The notes beneath the pieces are model-generated. The model did no database searches. It saw nothing but the letters and a program-made list of their open reading frames with translations, and was not told where the DNA came from. From Tieghemiomyces parasiticus (lineage: Eukaryota; Kickxellomycota; Dimargaritomycetes; Dimargaritales; Dimargaritaceae), in the NCBI GenBank assembly GCA_027575765.1, contig JANBPT010000070.1, positions 1 through 64,000 on the forward strand: a DNA stretch of 64,000 bases. Direction: 5' to 3'. Shown here one piece after another: positions 42,143 to 51,176 of this stretch (within the stretch, counting starts at the first letter, position 1; each line of letters begins with the position of its first letter). The position numbers and the translations under genes are program-made.

Positions 42143-44456
42143 CTATTTGGTGATCTTAAGGACAATAACCAGGCCAACCAGGGCGGCCATGAACCCACCG
42201 GCGATAGCCGCGGGGATAATCCAGGGTTCCGGGATGAGCGGGGGATCACCGGACTCGCGTTTACCCACCCCACGACGGTACTCGTAGCCATGATCGGTCG
42301 GGGTCAAGGATCCCGCTGCCTCGGAAGCGGCTCGCGACAGGGCCGGCAGACTACCAATCTCCACCGGAGTGATACCAACACCAAAACCACCACTTCCTGC
42401 AGCGACGCTTTGGCTCATCACGGACGGGGCCCGCGAATCCGCCGGCGTCGTCGCCACTGCCGCTCCAGCCGCCATGGCGGATGTAGCGGGCGATTCCGGG
42501 TTGAGGGCCAGCACAATACGTTGCCACTGGTGGGCACGGGCAATCTTGACGGCCTCGAGGAGATCGGCCTCGACCGAAATCAGCACCAGGTCGTCCTCCT
42601 CGTCCAGGTACCCGAGACCAGCCTCGTGGAGGCGACGCTCGGGGTCCTCCACACCATCGTGGGCCAGTTTGGTCACGACCGTGGCGTAAAGTTCGCCCAG
42701 GTTCTGGTAATTCGCGGTGAACCGGTGGACCTTACCCGTCGGCGACTTGAACTTGAACACGTACAGACCCTCGTCGTACACGGCCGAGGGTACCGGGATA
42801 CCGGCCCCGCCAGCCGCCGTGGAAGCCACGTAGGACTCGCCGCCGATCCGCGAGTTGACGGCCGACGCGATGTCTTCCGCCACCGATACCGATTCGTGAG
42901 GGTACACCTCGGCGGAAGCCAGGTCGGTACCCGGCGACATGGGGTGATGACGGTAGCGGCCCGCAGAGCTCCCGACAGCGCTACCGCCTGGGTACGGCGG
43001 CGGGTGCGGGTTCGCCGAGTTGGCCATCGAGTCCGAATACACCGAGTCGTTCTCGCCGTCGTGGACCCCAGCCCCGGCCGCCCCGAAGAAGCGACTCCAG
43101 AGTGGGCCACCCTCGGGCGCCTCCTGGCCCTGGATTGACTTCATCTGCTCGAGAGTAGAATAGCACAGGGTGAGCACGTCTACCAAGCCTAGGATATCGC
43201 CCTCGGTGCCCACCACAGGGAGGTTGAGGTAATGGTTTTCGTACATGCGCTTGAGGGCGTCCAACACCGTGGTGGTGGGCAGGGCGGTGTCTGGGTGCGG
43301 AGTCATGACGCGCACCACGCTGCAATTGGAAGGCTCCAGCCCGGCGGCGATGACACGCAAGACGATATCCTTGCTGGTGAAAATACCCGTCAGGCGTCCC
43401 GAGTCCTCGACGACCAGGGCGGCTGTCGTGCGCTGGTTGCGCATGTGGTGCGCCACCTCGCGTACGCTGGTCCGCGGGGACACGATCACCGGCTCGGTCT
43501 CGCGGAGCACGGTGGTTAGGTCAGGGCAAGCCATCCGCTCGCGCATGGCGTCAACGAACTGCATGAGGGGTCCGGAGTTTACGGTCCACTCCTTCTCCAC
43601 GCCTTCCAACGCGTCGTACAGCTTGCGGCTGGACCCGTAGGCCCGCTCCATCTTGTCGAGGGCCTCGTACATGCACTTGATCACGTCCAGGAGTCCCACC
43701 ACGTCACCCTCCTCGTTACATACAGGAAGGTGGCGGAACCCGCGGCTAACCATCGTGTTGAGGGCCTCAGTGGCGCTGGTATCGGTCATGACGCACAGCG
43801 GATCCCGCGTCATAATTTGAGACACAAGTACCGCCCGCGCATCGCTACCCTCGGCTACCACCCGGAACGCCACGTCCTTGGCCGTGAAGATACCGGCCAG
43901 ACGCTCGTCATGGTTGACCACCAGCACTGAGTCTGCCCTCTTGGCCGCCATCAGCTGAGCCGCCTCCTGGATGGTCATGCTGTGGCGTACTGTGAGTGCC
44001 GGCGACGGCTGTAGGCTCGACACCGTGCCCGGGATACGCTTGGTCCGTTGCAGGTTGCGGCTCTTGGGGCTGGAGATCTTGCGTGAGAGCTCCGTCTCGG
44101 CCTTCTTTCGAATGGCCTGCACAATGAAAGTGGAGGGGGGGGTTGGGTGGAAGGTAAATAGAGACAGGCGGGATTAGCCGGCAGGGACGGGGTCAGGCAA
44201 GAGCAGCTCCATAGTACTCCAACAGGCGGAGGAGAGGATGGTGGCAACGAACAGGTGAAGACCCGACATGCCCCCGAATCACATGTCCGACGATTTACGA
44301 CTGGCATACCTCATCGCGGCGAGTCTGGCGACGCCGAGCGCTATCGCCTGGGTTGGCGGACGGGGAAGCCACGGCGGTGGCCGCGTCAGTGGTGGTGCCG
44401 GACGACGTGCTCACCGCACGACGGGGGATATTACTACGAGGCGATGAGGACATCAT
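42143..44456 (-). CDS. CBS-domain and PB1-domain protein (Mug70 type), tail-anchored
   Basis: Two exons, 44456-44310 and 44116-42143, join in phase 0 (donor GTATGC, acceptor TTGTGCAG) to give 706 residues. After a Ser/Thr- and Arg-rich N-terminus come four CBS motifs in two Bateman pairs, about residues 85-210 and 265-390; typical pieces are ADSVLVVNHDERLAGIFTAKDV and RHLPVCNEEGDVVGLLDV. CBS pairs usually bind adenine nucleotides. Residues about 500-585 form a PB1-like domain (YVFKFKSPTGKVHRF...LGYLDEEDDLVLI) for protein-protein contacts. The C-terminus is one membrane helix (WIIPAAIAGGFMAALVGLVI) followed by LKITK, the layout of a tail-anchored protein. S. pombe mug70 and its fungal relatives share the four-CBS plus PB1 order; their exact job is unknown. 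The N-terminal exon is supported by the RRDE/AIRKKAE join. Confidence 0.9.
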
Positions 44457-45954
44457 AGTGAATAAATTAGTGATGTAAAAAGTCGACGCTGTCGAGATTT
44501 GACAGCTGGTCGAGGGAAAGAAGGAATAGTTGAGGGTTCTGTAAGGTAGGTGGGGGGGGAGAAAGGTAATATCAGCAGGGCTGGAGGGGGGAGTCAGACG
44601 ACACTGGGAGTGGGTAAATATATCCTTAGGTCCCAAGGGTGATGGCAGGGGGGGGGGGGAGAGGGGGGGGCATGGGACCCCTGGTCGGCTATACTATGCA
44701 GAGAGGTGGTGCAAGATGAATGCAGTTGGCCAAATGAGCCACTGCGGTAGTGATGATTTTACCGCCAAAGAAATAATTTAAGCGTGCCGGAGCTCGGGAA
44801 GTGCCTACAGCACCCGTATTTTGGCAGGAGGGCGGGCCAATGCGCAGAGAGAGTGTGTTTCCGCATCCTCCGCAGATTTCCGTCAGTTCCGTGAGACAAA
44901 CGAGGGCGGAGTGCGGTAGTATTATTGATATCGCAAAGACCGGCGGTCCCCGGCTGGTAGGACGGCCACGTACGCCCGCGAAAAGCCGCCGGGAGAAAGA
45001 AAGCCAGGCTCCTAACGTCGGTTTGGGTGCCACCTAGGGCCTAAACAAAAGTGCATTGGATGGCGAGGAGAGCATGTCAAAGCAAGAAGTGTGTGGGTCG
45101 CGGATGCTACGCTCTGATATACTTAGAGCGCGAGTTGTGAGCAACAGGTTTGGGTCTATTGGCCTCCGTGCTTTAGTTGATGTTGGCGAAGCTGTCCATG
45201 AGGTGGCCCGCCTTGCATGCGACGGGACTGTAACTGGCGGTGAGTGATCCATCTAACAAGCCCACAGTATACCTTGCGGGGGGGGGAGGAGCATTTGCGC
45301 AACGCAGGGGTCCAAGCGGCCGAATTTGCCTACTACCACCTTAGCGCGCACGGAGTACACCCTCCTGCGTCTCGGCGATCTTCTGGTCGGTTAACTTTTC
45401 ATTTTCAACAGTGCCAGGTAATCTGCAGGTGACGGTGCAGGTCGGCTCCTCCAGTAGTGAATCTCTTAAATGGTAAACGTATGTGGCGCACACTCTAGGT
45501 CCAAGTGGGATGGGTGGCGTCGACCGGCAGACTCACCTGCGCACTGGCGAACGCACCCGTGAACTGTAACATGTAAGCGATGGTGGCGGTACGTGACAAG
45601 AGGAGGGGGGAAGGCTTTGGCTGCGCTTCCGAATGCGTGAGGGCCACCACAAGACCAGGCCTCCTTATGAAGGGTAGTGACTTCCTAATCCCCAACGCCT
45701 CAGGTCTATTAAGTTACGCATGGGCGAGCAAGGTTTACCCCGCCGGATTTCGTTGGTATCGCAGCTCAGCTGTAGACGCTATAGCACGCGTTAGTTCATT
45801 AGATTGGATTAGGGATTGCCAAAAACGTGGCATACACATAGAATTGTAAGGGTCCGAAACCAAAGGTGGTTATCAGTAAGACGGCCGATGAGGCGTAGAG
45901 GGCCACGCTGACCCGTAAATGGGAAAGTTATGGGTGTATCTTCATAGAGAGGCG
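44457..45954. other. Spacer with coding-like scraps
   Basis: Contains G runs (44649-44658, 45279-45287) and a TATA-like TATATTTA (44615-44622, minus) 159 bp upstream of the CBS-PB1 ATG. A plus-strand run of coding-like segments between 45074 and 45849 is described in findings. No gene is called. Confidence 0.4.
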
Positions 45955-47415
45955 CTACCGGTGGTTCTGGATGAAGGCCAAGTAGTCAGCCACGGGCGGT
46001 ATGAGCAGAATCAACTTGAGTAGGATCGTGAGCATCGGCACCAGGCTCACGAGCAGCGACGACGGCGGCATGTGCCGTGGGTAGGCGTGAGTGTCTTTCC
46101 AGACGCTCAGACTGAGCACGAAGGTGTGGGCAGTGGCCAGGGTGAGGGCCCACCACCCGCAGGTGGATTGGATGAAGCGCCATTCCACCCAGCTCAAGGC
46201 AGAGCCTACCGTCGGCAGCGACGTGATGCAGAGAATGCCATAAAGAATGAAGGCCAGGATTCCCAGGAGCACGCTGCCCTGAGTCTTGGCGGAAATCTGG
46301 CCGGTGGCCACCTTGTCTGCCGTGCTCGACACGCCATGTCGGGCGTTAAGCACGTTCGATGTGCCCATCGTGACCGACGAGTCCATAAAGTGGAACACAA
46401 GGAGGAGGAAGGCCAGGATGCCCATGGCCTTACGGGCGTTGAGCCAATTGGCCAGCCAGCGCGGGAAAGGACGTTGGCCGCGGCGGCGGACAAAGATCTG
46501 CCATAGGTTGGCCACGACGCCGCCCAGGTTCACGCTGGCCAGGAGGATCAAGGCCACGTCGGCCACAATCATATTCATGGTCCGGAGGGGCAGGTCATTA
46601 AAATTTTTGCCGTTGGCGGCACTTAGCAGGTGGATGTTGACTAGGTTGTAGACAAAAAAGAACACAAACAGAAAGACGGTGAAGGTAACGGCGCCCCACC
46701 ACCCGCGGAAAAACCGGAAGTTGGCCTGCTCGACGTCACGGGCCATCCGTAGGGTCCCGGCGTCGACCGGAATGAACCCGAGGGCGCGGGCGATGATCAT
46801 GACCTCCCGTTGGGCCTCGTCGTAGTCGGTACACACGGGGACTTGCGGAGGCACCCCGGCCAGCCCGTACTCAAGGGTGTAGGCCGACACGGTGTTGAAG
46901 GCTTTCACCACTTGCGAGGCCGGCAGACCGATGGCCAATTGCTCGGCCAGAGACCGGATCTCGGTGGGGCCCAGCGTGAGAAACTCGTCGCAGGGATTGG
47001 ACACGTCCACCACAATCTTGCCGGTGAGGGCGTCGGCGAACTGCCGAACAAACGTGCGGTGGACGTGGCAGGGTACGGTTAAAAACACTACGTAGGCGCT
47101 CTCGATGGCGTCTTGGTAGGTAGTCGGGAGGACGGGTAGGGAAACCCCCGCCTCGCGGCCCAGGGCCGGGTTGCGCCGGCCGAGGTGTACCGTGTAGCCT
47201 GCTTGCACCAGCCGCTTGGTCAGCGCCCGGCCGTACCAACCGGCGCCAATGACGGCCACTGGATACCTAGGGGCTAACGTGTCGTGACTCAGGTCTTGTG
47301 CGGCCGGGGTGATGAGCATGGACGATTCTCGGTGGCGGAGGCTACCCTTCTCATCAGTTATCACTTTCACCTCGTCATCGTCGCCGCAGCTGTTGCAAAC
47401 CTTAGGATGCTCCAT
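45955..47415 (-). CDS. STEAP-like NADPH-dependent metalloreductase
   Basis: Single exon, 486 residues. STEAP enzymes pass electrons from NADPH through FAD and one membrane haem to ferric or cupric ions. The N-terminal half (51-240) is an F420H2:NADP-oxidoreductase-like Rossmann domain with VAVIGAGWYGRALTKRL, the phosphate-contact region LGRRNP, VVFLTVPCHV, VVDVSNPCD and VVKAFNTVSAY. The C-terminal half has six membrane helices, as in animal STEAP2-4. His342 (LLVFHFMDS) and His430 (LATAHTFVLS) are at the positions of the two haem-axial histidines. The surrounding LPTVGSALSWVEWRFIQST and later YPRHMPPSSLLVSLVPMLTILLK follow the animal proteins closely. A short Cys/acidic N-terminal extension (CNSCGDDDE) is unusual. 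Metal reductases of known fungi are mostly FRE/NOX-type, so a STEAP type is notable. Location, plasma membrane or endosome, is not predictable. Confidence 0.93.
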   Translation of the reverse strand: MEHPKVCNSCGDDDEVKVITDEKGSLRHRESSMLITPAAQDLSHDTLAPRYPVAVIGAGWYGRALTKRLVQAGYTVHLGRRNPALGREAGVSLPVLPTTYQDAIESAYVVFLTVPCHVHRTFVRQFADALTGKIVVDVSNPCDEFLTLGPTEIRSLAEQLAIGLPASQVVKAFNTVSAYTLEYGLAGVPPQVPVCTDYDEAQREVMIIARALGFIPVDAGTLRMARDVEQANFRFFRGWWGAVTFTVFLFVFFFVYNLVNIHLLSAANGKNFNDLPLRTMNMIVADVALILLASVNLGGVVANLWQIFVRRRGQRPFPRWLANWLNARKAMGILAFLLLVFHFMDSSVTMGTSNVLNARHGVSSTADKVATGQISAKTQGSVLLGILAFILYGILCITSLPTVGSALSWVEWRFIQSTCGWWALTLATAHTFVLSLSVWKDTHAYPRHMPPSSLLVSLVPMLTILLKLILLIPPVADYLAFIQNHR

Positions 47416-50400
47416 GTGGGCGGCGGAATGAGGGGGGATGGAGTTCGAGGGATCGGTAGGTGAGTGTGCGTGTGCGGTAGGAGGGGTGCGCTCAAGCGGA
47501 AACGAGTCTATTTGGGGGCCAGAAAGGGGAAAGACGATGGAAAAGGGACCTTAGCGGCTAAATGGAAGACGAGGCTAGAATTCCACCGTACGACCGATAT
47601 GCAGGTTTACGGTTAACAAACAAATTCCAGAATACCCGGGGAAGGCCGTAGAAGGAAGAGAGGAACATACACACCACCACCCCTGGGAAGGTTGAAAAGA
47701 GGCTTGGTGAATGGTTGGCTATAGCCCAATCTACGAGGCAATGGACGTGGAGAGTCCGTTGGGAGGCGAACAGGGCAGGCGCGGAGATTAAAAAGACGCA
47801 CTATTGTAGCGGGGGTAAAGAGGTCGAGAAAGGTAGGTCATGGCCCACGAAGGCGACGGCGGGGGCTGGACCCTTTATACTCAGAACGAGCGGACAAGGA
47901 AGTGCAACTAGTGAAGAGGGGAGGAGGTGGTGAGTCTAGCTGTATGCACTTGGAATAGCGACTGACAAGTGAAGGTTGCCGGGTGATTGGATAGGACGCC
48001 CAGCCCTATCCAGCATCGAGGCCAGTGGCGGTGGGAAATCTGGAGGGAGTGAAGGAAGGAGGAGGTCGGAATGGCATCGAATATTCGACGGAGGAACCAA
48101 TGCGAAGGCGAAGGGAAGCCAAGGGGCAGAGGATTGACCCACAGAAGTTCGACTGACCATCCTTCCGTGAGAGATGGCTGTTCTCTTTCTCCCATTCCTC
48201 ACACTCACAAGGCTCACCAGCCCTCCACTTAGGCATAGCTGTTGGCCCGACAAATGTCCGGTGTGCCGTGTAGAAGCTGGCGGTTGGTAGGGAATGCGTG
48301 AGGATCGGCCCATCGGCCAGCGGCCGCTCTTCCCCAACGGCCACTTGCCAGAGCGGGTATGGAAGGCGAACAAGGCCGGTGTAGAATACGTCGGACTGAC
48401 AAGTAGCATCCCAATTCGACGAAGAGTAGAATGGTGGGTTTTTTTGGGGGGGAAACGAAAATCCGGTGAAACTGTGGACTGGCCGGTCGGAAGCTGGGGG
48501 AGGGCGCGGTGGCGGTACTCAATAGGCCCTTGGCACTGTGCTGTGGGGCCAAGAGGCGGAAATATCGGTCGGCAATGAAACTTGGTTTGGTTGTTAGGAC
48601 TCGCTCGCCCCGCCCCTCCCAAGTGGGGATCGGCACACTCCCGCGGCTTGTTTTGGGAACGAATGGAACATCGCTGCCGCGTCAGTATGGAGGGGTCTAC
48701 TAATCCGTGATGCATATCTTGGCCATTCACAGCCACTTGTGGGATTCGAGGAAGGGCAGTAGTTTAAGCTGACCCTGCCCCGACTTCCATGCTGTTCCGA
48801 TCCTTCGCGAAATGGAACACGGGCTTCGAGTCAGGTGGTGTCCATGAATTCCCATCCCCTAGACTGTTTACCCGCCAGCCCCACCTCCATCCGACAGCAT
48901 TTACAAGAGACAAGGGCGGCACCCTGCTGCAGTTGATGGCGGAGGGATAATATCGCGAGGCGACGTACGGCGGGGTTGCGTGGAAGGGGGGGGGGTAGGC
49001 AGATTGTCGTCCAACTGGGCACACAACGTCAGTCCACAAAGCTAGGTTGGCCGTACTGGTGGCCAATGACCCTTGGTCCCTTGGGCACCTACCAATAATC
49101 TGAAACCTAGGCCACATAAGGTGGGAACCCTCAAGTTAGGCCGAAGCGGTCTCTGAGATAACAGTGGTGTGCTGTTGCTTGTCCTTGCCTCGGCGGTCAA
49201 CGTGAGTGGATGTGTTTCAATACAGAACGGCCCAGGGGTCATGGCACAATAACATCCGGTACATCTCCAGGATGGCAAGGTGGCACCAGGACGCTCATTC
49301 TTAGCATAGGGATCCCCCACTGTCCGAGTTCAACCGGCAACTCAATGCGTCATGTTAAGCTCCGCTGACACCTACGTTTTCAAAGTGTTCGACGCCAAAG
49401 TCCGTTGATCGAAGGTGGATTAAAATGCCGACTTGAGGAGATAATAGTACCTACTTAACTACAGCCGCCGGCCGATGGCCACCCTAGGACCGACCCCGTC
49501 GCTTAGCGCCGACCCAAAGAGCGGGGCCGCCACGGGGTATGGGCCAAGCCTATTTATGTTCAAAGGCCGGATAGATCCCTAGTCCCTACTGTTTTTCCAT
49601 CGGCAGGTGCTGGGGAGTATCCTTAGCGGGGAGACCCGGCTGAGACCTGTTTAATAATTCTTAAGTGCATTATACACCGTGCCGACTGGGTGTAGCAGCT
49701 AACTTAGACTCGCAATAAGGCCAAGTTACAGTAGTGAAGGAACGGCGCCGAGCCCACTGCCCGCTGCACAACCAACCGGCCTGATGCTATGGGCCTTGGT
49801 CTCGCGCCTTCCTCGTCGGCGCAAGTGGCCAGTATGCCCCATCAACTCGACCCAGCGCCCTGGCATGCCGAACCTCTAATAGTCACCCGGGAGAGCGGTT
49901 TGGTCGTCGCTACGGTATGGTCCAGCGTCCGCGCAACTTCCCGTCCCGCCCAAGTTACCTAGGCCAGAAGGGTGTGGCCATTTTCTAGCTACGGCCAACG
50001 TTCCCCATCGGGCTTGGAAAGCGGAAGCCCCTTTTCCACCTGGTCTCTTCGGGTGAGGGTTTATATTCCCCCCTTTGCCCATCCCACTCCCCTCTCTCAA
50101 GCATCTCCGCTGCTTGTCCCGACCCCCGTACGCCCTAACCAGGCCAAGCTGAGGCCTCCCGTCCTCCACATGGTCGCATACCTCAGCTAGTTGAAGCTAA
50201 TTAGCAATGCTACGTGGCCTACCAGTCAGGCCCAATAGTGGGCGAGTGAGAAAGTGGGGGGATAGGGCGGGGATTTCCGTTGGATAGGATTCACCCGTAC
50301 ACACCGCGCCTCTGCCTAGTCAGTGAGTTAATGGGTTAGCAATGTTACTTGCAGTCTTTCAGGCCCAGCCGACCAGCTTCCCTAACTTACCTCCTTTCCC

Positions 50401-51176
50401 TCCTTGTAACCCGCATGTCCTGCCTTCGGGGCGCTGGCGGCGGCTTCCTGACCCGGTTTCCTCTTCCCTAGGCAGTTCATTTGCCCCTTGTCTTTCTTTG
50501 TCACGACGCTCCTTTCCTTCTGGGGATTCCGTCGCTTCCTTTTTTCTACTCTGCTATCCGACCTCACGCTCTTGTACTCTACGCAATTTTCCCTCATCCC
50601 AGTCCCTGCACTCTCTTTGACTGGGCCACGCCGCCCGCCCGCCCGCTTCTGCATCCGTCAGCCGACCGAGCAGCGGCTACCACGTTCAAGACGGGTGTGT
50701 TGCTTTGCACACAGGACCCTGACCACGGCCGTCGTCACCGCCCCCCCTCGCGGTCGCCCGGGTGGCAGTTGGCCAAGCCCCACCAGCTGCTGATTTTCCA
50801 GCGGCTCGCCCGGATACTGGGGCCCTGTCTCCTCTTTCCTATTGCGTTATTCCTTAATACCAGGCGACACAATTCTCGTGGCGCATCCACTGGGTTCCGC
50901 CGAAATCGGACGAACGACGCGGCACTCCTGGCCCCCTTATTTATTACACTTCGGCAGCGTAGCCCTCTTCGTCCGCATCCTGCTAACCCAGCCTCGCTCT
51001 AATTCCGACCGCTCTTCCTCAGGTGTCGCTCTCCCGCTTTACGTTCCACACTGCTCCCCCCCAGCGTTGCAGGCCACGTCAATCCTCAACCTACCCCAAG
51101 CCATTGCCCCGCCCACGCTTGACACAGCGTGCGTCCCGAGCCTCACCTCTTGTGGCCCGCCACTTTACACCAACCC
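47416..51176. other. Divergent spacer of 3.8 kb, no confident gene
   Basis: Should hold the promoters of the STEAP-like gene (minus) and the NIPA gene (plus). A 266-codon minus-strand open frame at 47936-48736 overlaps other open frames and has no domain. From about 50340 the plus strand becomes pyrimidine-rich, as expected for the NIPA leader. Confidence 0.45.

Noticed and set aside
42095..43138. 347-codon plus-strand frame over the CBS-PB1 gene
   Set aside because: Arg/Gly/His-rich translation typical of an antisense shadow.
47936..48736. 266-codon minus-strand frame
   Set aside because: Overlaps several other open frames, has no domain, signal or codon bias, and ends in low-complexity sequence. 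Probably chance in GC-rich spacer.
50481..51002. 173-codon plus-strand frame before the NIPA gene
   Set aside because: Pyrimidine-rich leader sequence gives Pro/Ser/Leu-rich open frames in two phases; no motif.
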